Of a stretch of DNA of 64,000 nucleotides, positions 46,712 through 54,744 are shown piece by piece. Each line of letters begins with the position of its first letter. Position 1 is the first letter of the stretch. Under the pieces are notes generated by a model. The model was not told the origin of the DNA. It saw only the letters and a list, made by a program, of their open reading frames with translations, and made no database searches. This stretch comes from Spartobacteria bacterium (GTDB taxonomy: Bacteria; Verrucomicrobiota; Verrucomicrobiia; Chthoniobacterales; UBA10450), in NCBI GenBank assembly GCA_003134765.1, contig PLCM01000041.1, positions 310,001 to 374,000 on the forward strand. Direction: 5' to 3'. The position numbers and the translations under genes were made by a program.

Positions 46712-46722
46712 ACCCGGCCGCC

Positions 46723-46970
46723 ATGAATTACATGGGGTTGAGACTTTTCGCCCGAACTCGAGGGCGCTGGTTTACGAAAGGTTTCACGACAAGGGAAGGA
46801 TGCTACCGGACGGTTTGCGCTACATCGATAGCTGGCTGGAAAAAAATGGAGATCGTTGTTTCCAGCTCATGGAAACCGATTCGCCGGAGCTCTTCGATCG
46901 GTGGATGGCTGCCTGGAACGACCTCGTTTCCTTCGAGATTGTCGAGCTGAAGAAGGGAGAACTATCCGGT
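46723..46970 (+). pseudogene. DUF3303-like gene with a frameshift near the start
   Basis: Starting at ATG 46723, MNYM is in one frame and VETFRPNSRALVYERFHDKG, then RMLPDGLRYIDSWLE and FQLMETDSPELFDRWMAAWN, are in the next. Together they match the small DUF3303 family (MKYM-x-E-x-F). Two extra bases (atggggttgag for an expected atggttgag) break the frame. The second frame stays open to 47330, overlapping the next gene, so the natural end is also unclear. It may be a pseudogene, a sequencing error, or start at ATG 46800. Confidence 0.6.
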
Positions 46971-47055
46971 TTCCTAATCCAACTCCCGGCGCTCCGGGTC
47001 CAGGCACTCGACGCGCGTTCTTTGACGAAACCGCCATTTGCGTGTGGCTTATCGA

Positions 47056-47649
47056 ATGCGACGCCTCAAATACTGGCCGGCAACAATCTTGATCTCTCTG
47101 CTCGGTTTCGCGGCAGCGAGTTGTTCAAAACCAAAGGTTCCCGAGCTTGCGAGCTCGACACCCCAACCGACCGCGACGTCGCCGACCAGCCCCGCCGCGA
47201 TGGCTGGCCCCGACGCCTGCACTTTGCTAACCAAAGAAGAGACGCAGGCAGTCCAGGGGGAAGCATTCAAGGAGGCGAAGCCGAGTCAAAAGTCAGGAGC
47301 AGGTCTGGAGGTTTCGCAGTGTTACTTTGAGTTGCCTACTCCGGTGAACTCGATCGTTCTGACAGTAACCCGTAAGGCCGGTGGGGGACGCGACCCGAGC
47401 CAAAGTTGGCAGGACATTTTCCACCACGAAAAAACCTCCGAAAAGAAGGAGGAAGAGGAGGAACGGGAGCCGCAAAAAGTCGATGGAGTTGGTGATGAAG
47501 CGTTCTGGACAAGGACTCATGTCGGCGGCGCGCTTTATGTGTTGAAAGGGAACTGCTACATCCGGATCAGCGTCGGCGGCGCGGACGATCAGGCCCGGAA
47601 GATCGAGAAATCGAAGGCGCTTGCGCAAAGCGTGCTGAAGCGGCTGTAA
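47056..47649 (+). CDS. Lipoprotein, unknown function
   Basis: 197 residues. The signal MRRLKYWPATILISLLGFAA ends in an A-S-C lipobox. A Pro/Thr/Ser spacer then leads to a folded domain: ACTLLTKEETQAVQGEAFKE, CYFELPTPVNSIVLTVTRKA, GVGDEAFWTRTHVGGALYVL. Such a domain occurs in many small lipoproteins (DUF3558-like in layout). An acidic run (EKKEEEEEREPQ) lies in the middle. ATG 47056 was chosen for the signal; upstream codons to 47038 are in frame. The function is unknown. Confidence 0.8.
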   Translation: MRRLKYWPATILISLLGFAAASCSKPKVPELASSTPQPTATSPTSPAAMAGPDACTLLTKEETQAVQGEAFKEAKPSQKSGAGLEVSQCYFELPTPVNSIVLTVTRKAGGGRDPSQSWQDIFHHEKTSEKKEEEEEREPQKVDGVGDEAFWTRTHVGGALYVLKGNCYIRISVGGADDQARKIEKSKALAQSVLKRL

Positions 47650-47689
47650 CCGGATTGCCGGCCGGCGAGGCACTGTTAACATTTACCCC

Positions 47690-48343
47690 GTGCGGCGTTA
47701 TCTTCCTTTTCTCATCATTGCCGCCATTTTTGCGCTCGCGGTCGGCGCCGGCCTGGTTCTCTTTTATTATCGCGCGCAATCGCCACCCAAAGCCGCCGTC
47801 TACGGTCGCCCGGGTGCCGAGCCGGCCCACGTTCGCGGCAATCTCCAGGCTCCTGTCCAACTCGAGGAATTTGGTGACTTCGAATGTCTCCCCTGCTCAG
47901 AGACCTGGCCCGTCCTGGAAAAACTCGAGCACGATTACGGCAATCGTCTCGTGGTCCTGTTCCGGCAGCATCCACTCAAAAAGCATCGCTACGCCCTCGA
48001 TGCCGCGCGCGCAGCCGAGGCGGCGGGATTGCAGGGCAAGTTCTGGGAGATGCACGACACGCTTTATCACAATCGCGAAACCTGGGTGCCGGCGGATTAC
48101 ATTCGCCCCTACTTGAATGGTTATGCGACCGAGCTCGGCCTCGATGTCGATCGATTCAAAGCCGACATGGACGGCGAGGAAGTAACCAAACGCATCACGG
48201 CCGACCAGGACCGCGGCGAATCCCTGAGCATTGATCGCACGCCGGTCATCTATATTAATGGCGAGTTGATTGCGTCGACCGCGCGAGATGAGAAAAGCCT
48301 GCGGGCGGTTATCGACAAGGCGCTGGGTTCACGGCGACCTTAA
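47690..48343 (+). CDS. Membrane-anchored DsbA-like thiol:disulfide oxidoreductase (VKOR partner)
   Basis: 217 residues. An N-terminal membrane segment (about 4-26) leads to a thioredoxin fold with CLPC (66-69 in DFECLPC) and RTPVIYINGELI with the cis-proline. It is similar along its length to the protein at 2988 (shared FGDFEC, AAGLQGKFWEMHD, EEVxKRI). GTG start at 47690. Twelve bases downstream lies VKOR, whose quinone-linked active site should reoxidise it. Oxidative folding of exported proteins is the likely role. Confidence 0.9.
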   Translation: MRRYLPFLIIAAIFALAVGAGLVLFYYRAQSPPKAAVYGRPGAEPAHVRGNLQAPVQLEEFGDFECLPCSETWPVLEKLEHDYGNRLVVLFRQHPLKKHRYALDAARAAEAAGLQGKFWEMHDTLYHNRETWVPADYIRPYLNGYATELGLDVDRFKADMDGEEVTKRITADQDRGESLSIDRTPVIYINGELIASTARDEKSLRAVIDKALGSRRP

Positions 48344-48355
48344 GTTTCGTTAGTC

Positions 48356-48832
48356 ATGAACGCACCAAACCCTGCCCTGCCCGATAGCTCGCGCGACAAG
48401 TTACGAAAACGTCTTTATGCCGTAGCCGCCATCGTCGCACTTCTCGGACTGGCGGATGGAATCTATCTCACCGTTGAACATCTAACCGGGCGAACTGCGG
48501 AGTGCATCGCCTCGAGCGGCTGCCAGGATGTGCTGAGCAGCAAGTATGCGGCGATGGGCCCGGTCCCTCTGGCAGCACTTGGCGCTTTTGCCTACTTCAC
48601 AGCTTTCAGCGCTGCACTCCTTGCCGCCTTCGGTTCCCGGAAATCAGGAACTTTCCTGGCTCTCGTCGTGGGCATGATGTTCGCCACTACCCTCTGGCTG
48701 CTTTACCTTCAGGCTTACGTGCTCCATGCCTTTTGCGACTACTGCCTCTTCTCCGCCGGTGTCACCACCGTCCTGGCAGCGCTCGTGATTACGAACGCTC
48801 TTTTGCGCGAGCGCCGGACTCCATCAAACTGA
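48356..48832 (+). CDS. Bacterial VKOR family disulfide-generating membrane protein
   Basis: 158 residues and four to five membrane helices. The loop cysteines Cys50 and Cys56 (ECIASSGCQDV) and the CxxC active site Cys127/Cys130 (HAFCDYCLFS) are the VKOR hallmarks, with the conserved Ser/Tyr region SSKYAAMGPVPLAALGAF. It passes electrons from DsbA-like partners to quinone. It probably acts with the neighbouring DsbA-like protein and perhaps the second copy at 2988. No fused thioredoxin domain is present, unlike many bacterial VKORs. Confidence 0.93.
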   Translation: MNAPNPALPDSSRDKLRKRLYAVAAIVALLGLADGIYLTVEHLTGRTAECIASSGCQDVLSSKYAAMGPVPLAALGAFAYFTAFSAALLAAFGSRKSGTFLALVVGMMFATTLWLLYLQAYVLHAFCDYCLFSAGVTTVLAALVITNALLRERRTPSN

Positions 48833-48848
48833 CTTCATCTCTGCTCGA

Positions 48849-49307
48849 ATGAAAATTTATTTTCTCCGCCATGGCCTGGCCGACTGGCCCAACTGGAATA
48901 GGCCCGACGACGACAGACCGCTTACCGAAGAGGGAAAGGTTGAGGCCGCGGCGGTCGGCATGCTCCTCGCCCGTCTCGAGATCGCGCCTGAAATCGTCAC
49001 TAGCCCTCTGCCCCGCGCCAGCCAGACCGCCGACATCGCCGGTGAATACCTGAAACAAAAAGTTCGGATCGATCCGCTTCTTCGCCCCGGCTTCAACGCT
49101 GTCAAACTGAAGCAACTCATCAAAAAGATCTCTGGTAGCAGTCTGATGGTTGTCGGTCACGAACCCGACTTCACTCGCACCATATTTGAACTGACAGGCG
49201 GCAACACCAAGCTCGCGAAAACCGGCGTCGCCCTTGTAAAGCTGGACCCTGAATCGATGAGAGGCCAGTTACGCTGGCTTGTCCCTCCCAGGTTCGCGCT
49301 GAAATAA
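48849..49307 (+). CDS. sixA: SixA-type phosphohistidine phosphatase
   Basis: 152 residues. The histidine-phosphatase RHG triad (residues 7-9, IYFLRHGLADWP) and MVVGHEPDFTRTIFELTGG (second catalytic His) define the small SixA group. SixA proteins dephosphorylate phosphohistidine in relay proteins such as ArcB or the nitrogen PTS. The position near ppk1 is common in bacteria and suggests a phosphate-signalling link. ATG 48849. Confidence 0.9.
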   Translation: MKIYFLRHGLADWPNWNRPDDDRPLTEEGKVEAAAVGMLLARLEIAPEIVTSPLPRASQTADIAGEYLKQKVRIDPLLRPGFNAVKLKQLIKKISGSSLMVVGHEPDFTRTIFELTGGNTKLAKTGVALVKLDPESMRGQLRWLVPPRFALK

Positions 49308-49319
49308 TCTTTCTGACTT

Positions 49320-49354
49320 CGACGTTGGACGTTAAGCGTTGGGCGTTGGACGTT
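49320..49354. repeat. GTTGGACGTTAAGCGTTGGGCG heptamer repeat
   Basis: Units gacgttggacgttaagcgtt and gggcgttggacgtt match the element inside dxr and the one beside DUF420. It lies just upstream of the start at 49371. Confidence 0.75.
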
Positions 49355-49370
49355 TTCTCCTCTTCTTCCA

Positions 49371-50975
49371 ATGGAATTGAAACACTCGTCAGTCCTCACG
49401 CGCTTCTTCCCCCTCCTCGCCTGCTTTTTTCCCGTCGCCCTTCTTGCCGAGCCGGCTCCTTCTCCTAACGATCGCCACGTCGTCGTTGTCGTTTGGGATG
49501 GCATGCGCCCCGACTTGGTCACGGAACGTTACTCGCCCACACTTTGGAAACTCGCCCGGGACGGCGTCACCTTTTCGCAACACCACTCGGTTTATCTCAC
49601 CGCAACGAACGTCAACGGCGCGGCCATGGCGACCGGCGTTTACCCAAATCGAAACAGTCTGCTCGCGAACCGCGAGTTCCGTCCGCGGATCGATCCACGT
49701 AATGCCTTCGAAAATGCGGACGCCGTCATCATTAAGAAGGCGGACGAAGTCACCGGCGGAAAATACATCGCCGCGCCAACCATCGCGGAAACCCTTCGCG
49801 CGGCGGGCCGGCGCACCGCCATCGCCGGGACGAAATCGGTCGCTTTTCTTCACGACCGGCACGCGGAATGGACGGTTGCCACCCCAAAAGACTCCGTGAA
49901 GTTTGCGGCCGCGCCGATGCCGGCGGCCATGCGGGAAGAAACCCTGAGCCTTCTCGGTCCGTTTCTCACCAAGGCGGACAACACCAGCGACCAGCGCAAT
50001 ACCTATGCGACCCGCGCCCTCACCGAAATCATGTGGCACGACGGCCTGCCTGCCTTTTCCCTTCTTTGGCTCAGCGATCCCGATCTCACCCAGCACGAGT
50101 TCGCTCCCGGTTCCGAACCTGCGCTCGCCGCCGTGGGCAGTTCCGATCGGAACCTCGCCCTTGTCCTCGACGCGATCGCGAAAAAGAACGCGCGCGATTC
50201 CACCGATGTTCTCGTCGTTTCCGATCACGGCTTCTCCACCATCGAGCGCGCGATCGATTTTCCCGCGGAGCTGCGCAAGGCTGGATTTGACGCCACCGCG
50301 AGCTTTGGTGACACACCGAAACGCGGACAAATCATGATTGTCGGCAATGGCGGCTCGATCCTCTTCTACGTGATCGAACATGACCGCGAGGTCACCGGCC
50401 GCCTGATCGAATGGCTCCAGCGCTCCGATTTCGCCGGTGTGATTTTCGCGCGCGACAAATTCGAAGGCACTTTCCCGCTTGAAACTGTCCGAGCGGATAC
50501 GGCCGATGCGCCCGATGTAATCGTAGCCCTGCGCTGGAACCGAAAACCGAATCGCTTCGGCGTTCCTGGCCAGATCATCACCGATTCCGCCCGCGGGCCG
50601 GGCCAGGGCAGCCACGCCACCCTGAGCGAATTCGACGTGCACAATACCCTCATCGCAGCCGGCCCGGACTTTCGAGAACGCCTGACGAGCAGTCTTCCGA
50701 GCGGTAACATCGATATTGCACCGACGGTGCTGCGTATTCTTGGCGTCGCGCCGCCGCAAAAATTTGACGGTCGCGTCCTGGCCGAAGCGATGGACGAAAA
50801 GGCCGCGCGGATCGAGTCGCTTGACAAAACGATCCAGGCCACGCGCCAGTTTCCATCCGGCGAATGGCGCCAGCACCTCCGCGTCTCGCTCGTCGGCGAA
50901 ACCCTCTACATCGACGAAGGCAACGGCGCTTTCTCTTCCTCTACCTCTCCCTCTTCTTCTTCCTCTCCTCGCTAA
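49371..50975 (+). CDS. Exported alkaline-phosphatase superfamily hydrolase (type I phosphodiesterase/nucleotide pyrophosphatase-like)
   Basis: 534 residues. A signal peptide (FFPLLACFFPVALLAEPAP) precedes the metal core: VVVVVWDGMRPDLV, TATNVNGAAMATGVYPNRNS with the nucleophile Thr/Asn region, LWLSDPDLTQHEFAPGSEP, LVVSDHGFSTIE and GSHATLSEFDVHNTLIAAGP. Two zinc ions are expected. It acts outside the membrane on phosphate mono- or diesters; the substrate is unknown. The C-terminus (SSSTSPSSSSSPR) is Ser-rich, encoded by a pyrimidine-rich tract. Confidence 0.9.
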   Translation: MELKHSSVLTRFFPLLACFFPVALLAEPAPSPNDRHVVVVVWDGMRPDLVTERYSPTLWKLARDGVTFSQHHSVYLTATNVNGAAMATGVYPNRNSLLANREFRPRIDPRNAFENADAVIIKKADEVTGGKYIAAPTIAETLRAAGRRTAIAGTKSVAFLHDRHAEWTVATPKDSVKFAAAPMPAAMREETLSLLGPFLTKADNTSDQRNTYATRALTEIMWHDGLPAFSLLWLSDPDLTQHEFAPGSEPALAAVGSSDRNLALVLDAIAKKNARDSTDVLVVSDHGFSTIERAIDFPAELRKAGFDATASFGDTPKRGQIMIVGNGGSILFYVIEHDREVTGRLIEWLQRSDFAGVIFARDKFEGTFPLETVRADTADAPDVIVALRWNRKPNRFGVPGQIITDSARGPGQGSHATLSEFDVHNTLIAAGPDFRERLTSSLPSGNIDIAPTVLRILGVAPPQKFDGRVLAEAMDEKAARIESLDKTIQATRQFPSGEWRQHLRVSLVGETLYIDEGNGAFSSSTSPSSSSSPR

Positions 50976-50981
50976 GACACG

Positions 50982-51047
50982 CTGTAGCCGCCCCCCTCGG
51001 CCGCGGCGTTAACTTGCGGCGGCTGAGCGCCGCTGCTACCGCGACGT
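50982..51047. repeat. GTAGCCGCC...GGCGGCTGAGCGCCGCTGCTAC palindromes
   Basis: A tgtagccgcc end faces ggcggctgagcgccgctgct in the 314-base gap before the next gene. It resembles the repeat at 38226-38284. No gene is seen. Confidence 0.6.
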
Positions 51048-51067
51048 AGCGGAAGTGGAAGCTCGAA

Positions 51068-51230
51068 TGTCATCCCGAGCCGCGAAGACGGCGAGGGACC
51101 TCCCAGTTGCAATCCTGACCTGCCAGTTAAGTTCACGCGCTCCTCAACGAATACGCGGCATCTAACGCGGAAGCGGTTGAGCGCTTACGATGTCCCTCGG
51201 CGCGCTCGCGCCAGCCTCGGAATGACAGGC
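51068..51230. repeat. Family A2 inverted repeat, degenerate right arm
   Basis: The left arm gtcatcccgagccgcgaaga then cggcgagggacc faces gtccctcggcgcgctcgcgc then ctcggaatgacag. Copies at 18255 and 33824. With the previous element it fills 50976-51289. Confidence 0.7.
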
Positions 51231-51289
51231 GATCACCTCACTAGAATTCTATCGCTTCTTTTGCGGACCTCATGGCAGAGTGATTCCCC

Positions 51290-51673
51290 GTGAAGCTGCG
51301 AGTTACCGGCCTTCTCCTCGCCCTCGATGCCGCCGTGCTTTTTCTCCTTGGCACATTGCTTCTCGTCCTTCCCCAACACGTGCTGCTCGTCTTCGGTTTC
51401 GTCGACCTGCCCGTCGGCGTTAGTTACATCATCGCGCTCTGGGGCTGCGTCCTCCTCACCATGGCGCTCGGTTATTGGAAAGCGTCGGCCGATCCGGTGC
51501 GCCATCTCGTCTGGGCCCAGGTGGGAATCGCGCGCGGCGCTCTCGAATTCGGCGTGGGCATTATCTACCTCGTCCGCGGGATCGTGACGTTTCGCCAGGC
51601 TGGCTTCGGCATTATTCTCGCCGGCCTGTTCGCCCTCGCTTATCTCATTTTTTACCCACGCGCTGAAACATGA
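51290..51673 (+). CDS. Small four-helix membrane protein, unknown family
   Basis: 127 residues with about four hydrophobic helices (VTGLLLALDAAVLFLLGTLL, GVSYIIALWGCVLLTMALGY, a helix with GALEFGVGIIYLV and a C-terminal helix ending in FYPRAET). GTG 51290 start. The stop overlaps the next gene (ATGA), so it starts a likely operon with a tiny membrane protein, a radical SAM enzyme and an Lgt-like protein. No domain recognised. Confidence 0.75.
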   Translation: MKLRVTGLLLALDAAVLFLLGTLLLVLPQHVLLVFGFVDLPVGVSYIIALWGCVLLTMALGYWKASADPVRHLVWAQVGIARGALEFGVGIIYLVRGIVTFRQAGFGIILAGLFALAYLIFYPRAET

Positions 51674-51864
51674 TCTTCGGGCTCTCAGTGGTCGGATTTG
51701 TGGTCGCGCTTTGTTTCGCTGCCGGATTTTTGTTCGCGACGCGCGCCGGTAAAACCCCGGTCCAGGTTTTCTTCCTCGGGATTCTTTTCGGAATCGTCTT
51801 TCTCATCGCTCTAAGCGGGCTGGCCGTGGCGGGTTGCATCGCTGTGCTCGCCACCAGTCACTGA
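51670..51864 (+). CDS. Tiny two-helix membrane protein
   Basis: 64 residues. Two helices (IFGLSVVGFVVALCFAAGFL and LGILFGIVFLIALSGLAVAG) are joined by a short basic loop. ATG overlaps the upstream stop; the TGA lies only three bases before the GTG of the radical SAM gene. It is probably co-expressed, perhaps as a membrane adaptor. Function unknown. Confidence 0.7.
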   Translation: MIFGLSVVGFVVALCFAAGFLFATRAGKTPVQVFFLGILFGIVFLIALSGLAVAGCIAVLATSH

Positions 51865-51867
51865 GCG

Positions 51868-53310
51868 GTGGAACCCTCCATCTGCTCCCCGCCCCTCGAG
51901 CAACTGCTCAAACGCACCACGAGCCGTTGCCCGCTCTGCCACGCAGCCTGTCCGGCCGAGGTCTGGCGTTCTGATGTCCCGAACTTGAAAGTATTCCTGC
52001 GCCGCAGATGTCCCGTCCATGGCGATGCCGAGACATGCATCAGCTCCGACGCGCGCTTCTACTGGCTGGCGAAAGGCGACCCCTATAATGCCGAAGTCGG
52101 CGACGGCTGCGGGAGCGCATGCCGCGCCAGTGACGGCGCGGTCCGCGGCACTCTCGGCCGCAACGCGCACGGGAAAGGAGACGCGCCCTTTGAAAAACTC
52201 TCCACCTGTCTGGCGCTCATCGAGATCGTAAACTCCTGCAACCTCGCCTGTCCTACCTGCTATGCGGACTCCCCCGTCGGCGCGGGCAGAAACGTCGATG
52301 CCGTCCCGCTCGCCGACCTCCAGCGCCGCATCCAGGGTGTGATCAATCGGAAAGGTAACATCGAGATTCTCCAGCTCTCGGGCGGTGAGCCCACGCTGCA
52401 TCCGCAATTCTTCGAGCTGCTTGCCTGGGCCCGCGAGAATCCCGGGATCGATTACCTGCTCTTGAACACGAACGGCGTCCGGATCGCGAACGACGCGATG
52501 TTCGCAGAACAACTCAGCCGGAGTTTCGATTACGGCGGCCTCCAGCTTTATCTGCAGTTCGATGGCGTGCAGCTTGAGGGTCAGCACTTCCTCCGCGGCG
52601 CCGATCTTCGGCAAACGCGCCGGCGCGCCATCGAGCGTTGCGGGGAAATGAACCTCCCTGTCACTCTCGCGATGACGGTGATGCCGGAAAATCTCCCGCA
52701 CTTATGGGACGCGATCGAATTCGGTTTGCAATATTCCCACGTCCGCGGCGTCGCGTTTCAGCCGATGTTCGGCAGCGGCCGGGTCCCGTTGAATGCCAAC
52801 GCGCGATTGAATACCGCCGATATCATCCTCGCCGCAGTCGGCCAATCGGATGGCCGGCTCCGTTTCGAAGATTTCACCCCGCTCCCCTGCGGCGACCCAA
52901 ATTGCGCGACGATCGGTTACCTGCTCAAGGCCAATGGCCGCACCTGGTCCATCAGCGACTTTATCGATTTTGCTCAAGTCCAGGGATTCCTGCGCGACAA
53001 AGTGCGCTACAGACTCGAAGACCTGATGAAGTGCGGTTGTGATTCCGAACCGCTCGGCGAATTGCTCCGCGAGTTCGAGCTGAATGAAACCAACACGTTC
53101 CGCCTTTTCATCAAACCGTTCATGGATGCATGGACCTGGGATGAGGACCGGATCGACCGCTGCTGCACCCACGTGATTCGACCCGATGGAAAGCTCGATT
53201 CCTTTTGCCGCTATTATTCTGGCTTCGCCGATGTGCGCGTCGCGCCGGACGACATCGAGTCTGGTCATTGCACGTGCAACGGCGAGACGCATCAAGGAGC
53301 GGCGGTTTGA
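51868..53310 (+). CDS. Radical SAM protein, Tes/MJ0619-like (tetraether-synthase type)
   Basis: 480 residues. The radical SAM cluster is Cys124, Cys128 and Cys131 in VNSCNLACPTCYADS. The N-terminal part (CPLC 21-24, RRCPVHGDAE, SSDARFYW) has the CPxC/CPxHG pattern of the MJ0619/Tes family. ILQLSGGEPTLHPQFFELLA and LYLQFDGVQ match the same family's conserved core. Archaeal Tes couples phytanyl chains into tetraethers, and bacterial relatives are linked to membrane-spanning lipids. A role in lipid C-C bond formation is inferred. GTG start. The last codons and stop (QGAAV-TGA) lie in a repeat arm. Confidence 0.82.
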   Translation: MEPSICSPPLEQLLKRTTSRCPLCHAACPAEVWRSDVPNLKVFLRRRCPVHGDAETCISSDARFYWLAKGDPYNAEVGDGCGSACRASDGAVRGTLGRNAHGKGDAPFEKLSTCLALIEIVNSCNLACPTCYADSPVGAGRNVDAVPLADLQRRIQGVINRKGNIEILQLSGGEPTLHPQFFELLAWARENPGIDYLLLNTNGVRIANDAMFAEQLSRSFDYGGLQLYLQFDGVQLEGQHFLRGADLRQTRRRAIERCGEMNLPVTLAMTVMPENLPHLWDAIEFGLQYSHVRGVAFQPMFGSGRVPLNANARLNTADIILAAVGQSDGRLRFEDFTPLPCGDPNCATIGYLLKANGRTWSISDFIDFAQVQGFLRDKVRYRLEDLMKCGCDSEPLGELLREFELNETNTFRLFIKPFMDAWTWDEDRIDRCCTHVIRPDGKLDSFCRYYSGFADVRVAPDDIESGHCTCNGETHQGAAV

Positions 53311-53360
53311 AACCGCCGACCCAACAAACACGACGATTTCGAATCGCCGCTCCTTGAAGT
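53292..53360. repeat. Inverted repeat CAAGGAGCGGCGGTTTGAAACCGCCG / CGCCGCTCCTTGAAG
   Basis: The left arm caaggagcggcggtttgaaa faces the right arm ttcgaatcgccgctccttga. It contains the TGA that ends the radical SAM gene and fills the gap to the Lgt-like gene at 53366. Confidence 0.8.
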
Positions 53361-53365
53361 CTAAC

Positions 53366-54154
53366 ATGACGATCTCGCCTTATACCTGGCTCCTACTCGC
53401 CGGCGTAACGATCAGCTTTCTTTTTTGGAAACGACGCGCGCGTCAGGACAAGCGGCTGGTTTTCATTTATGGAGCGGCCCTGGTTGGCGCGTTCTTCGGG
53501 GCGAAAATTGTCTATCTTTTCGCGGAAGGCTGGCTGCATTTCGGCGCGCCGGATATGTGGTTACAACTGGCAGCCGGCAAATCCATTCTTGGCGCGCTCC
53601 TCGGCGGCTACATCTTCGTTGAACTGGCCAAGCGCCACGTGGGATACGAACGCACCACCGGCGATGACTTCGCCCTGATCGCGCCGATCAGTATCGCGCT
53701 CGGCCGCGTCGGATGTTTACTCCATGGTTGCTGTCTGGGCGTCGTTTGCCGGCCGGAGTGGTACGCGCTTAAAGACAGCGAGGGCGTAGCCCGCTGGCCA
53801 GCCGTTCCCGTTGAGTTAGGTTTTAATGGCCTGGCATTTCTTTTCTTCTTTTTTCTTCGGCATCGGAAACTTCTGCCCGGCCAGCATTTCCATCTTTATC
53901 TGATTGGCTACGGCCTGTTCCGCTTCGCCCATGAGTTCGTTCGCGCGACTCCGAGATTGTGGGGCCCGTTTTCCGGTTATCATTTTGCCGCCCTGGCCGT
54001 CGTTTTGCTAGGAGCGATCTGTTTTGTGCGCCGGTGGAATTCAAGAGCGGCCGTCCCCGAGTCCGGCAGCCGCCGGATCGAGGAATCCCGCGGAGAAAGC
54101 TTAAAGGTCAGGCGCCGGAATCCCTCGACTTCGCCCGGAATGACATCGGGTTGA
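53366..54154 (+). CDS. Lgt-like (prolipoprotein diacylglyceryl transferase family) membrane protein
   Basis: 262 residues and about seven membrane helices. GKSILGALLGGYIFVELAKR and LGRVGCLLHGCCLGVVCRPE are the Lgt-family blocks. The conserved His-Gly-Gly of classical Lgt is replaced by LGALLGG, and the GR-x-GN-F-x-N motif by GRVGCLLHGCC. It may be an Lgt paralogue using the same phosphatidylglycerol-type donor. MTISPYTWLL at 53366 was chosen. The tail from about residue 235 (RRIEESRGESLKVRRRNPST) is translated family A repeat, so its natural end was probably earlier. Context with the radical SAM enzyme suggests lipid modification. Confidence 0.78.
   Translation: MTISPYTWLLLAGVTISFLFWKRRARQDKRLVFIYGAALVGAFFGAKIVYLFAEGWLHFGAPDMWLQLAAGKSILGALLGGYIFVELAKRHVGYERTTGDDFALIAPISIALGRVGCLLHGCCLGVVCRPEWYALKDSEGVARWPAVPVELGFNGLAFLFFFFLRHRKLLPGQHFHLYLIGYGLFRFAHEFVRATPRLWGPFSGYHFAALAVVLLGAICFVRRWNSRAAVPESGSRRIEESRGESLKVRRRNPSTSPGMTSG
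54079..54147. repeat. Family A repeat translated as the Lgt-like C-terminus
   Basis: The left arm cgaggaatcccgcggagaaa faces the right arm ggaatccctcgacttcgccc then ggaatgac. The Lgt-like frame is read through it. Confidence 0.75.
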
Positions 54155-54744
54155 CGCAGCCTTTGCCTCATCGACGCAAACAGCCGGGCCGGCAGGCTTA
54201 CTTTGGGCTCAACCACGGCGAACTCGTTCATGCCGCCGGCACGCCGATAGCCTTCGCCGCCGAGGTCGACCGGGTGCCAGCGAACATCGATCACTTCTGG
54301 ATCACGATTGGAATCGGCACCGGGGAACCAATCCGCATCGCGGTTAGCACCCACTCAAGGCAAAACGCCGCCGCCGGTTTCGACTCGCGGATGCGCGTCG
54401 GGATCGTCGCCTCGACCTGGCAGGAATTGCCGCTTGCCGGCTTGGTGAAGTCGGCCTGCCTCGACTACCACGCGCTCGAAACCGCCTCGCCTGTCGCGTA
54501 CATCGAGTACGAACGTCCCGCGTTAGAAGCCCTCCTGACGGAAAAAACAACCCGCGCCATTTTCATTGAAGCGTGGGGCGAACTGTATGTCCGCACTCAC
54601 ATTGGAATCCACCAGGTCCACAGCATGCGGGCCAGTTGCAGCGTCCCGCGTGATTACATCGGCCGCGACGGCGCCATCCGTTTCTATTTCGCCGAGAATG
54701 CGCGCACAGAACTGATGCTGTTCAAGTACTGCGGCCAGCAGTAA
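54151..54744 (+). CDS. Unknown protein, about 197 residues
   Basis: TTG 54151 overlaps the upstream TGA (TTGA), which supports coupling to the Lgt-like gene; the frame is open further upstream to 53959 but is then antisense-like to lgt. The sequence (QAYFGLNHGELVHAAGTPIA, VPANIDHFWITIGIGTGEPI, IVASTWQELPLAGLVKSACL, RAIFIEAWGELYVRTHIGIH, FYFAENARTELMLFKYCGQ) looks like a globular beta-rich protein. I do not recognise the family. No signal peptide or membrane segment. Confidence 0.65.
   Translation: MTQPLPHRRKQPGRQAYFGLNHGELVHAAGTPIAFAAEVDRVPANIDHFWITIGIGTGEPIRIAVSTHSRQNAAAGFDSRMRVGIVASTWQELPLAGLVKSACLDYHALETASPVAYIEYERPALEALLTEKTTRAIFIEAWGELYVRTHIGIHQVHSMRASCSVPRDYIGRDGAIRFYFAENARTELMLFKYCGQQ

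Noticed and set aside
49389-50876. 495-codon minus-strand frame
   Set aside because: Antisense to the alkaline-phosphatase-type gene, which has a signal peptide and complete metal motifs.
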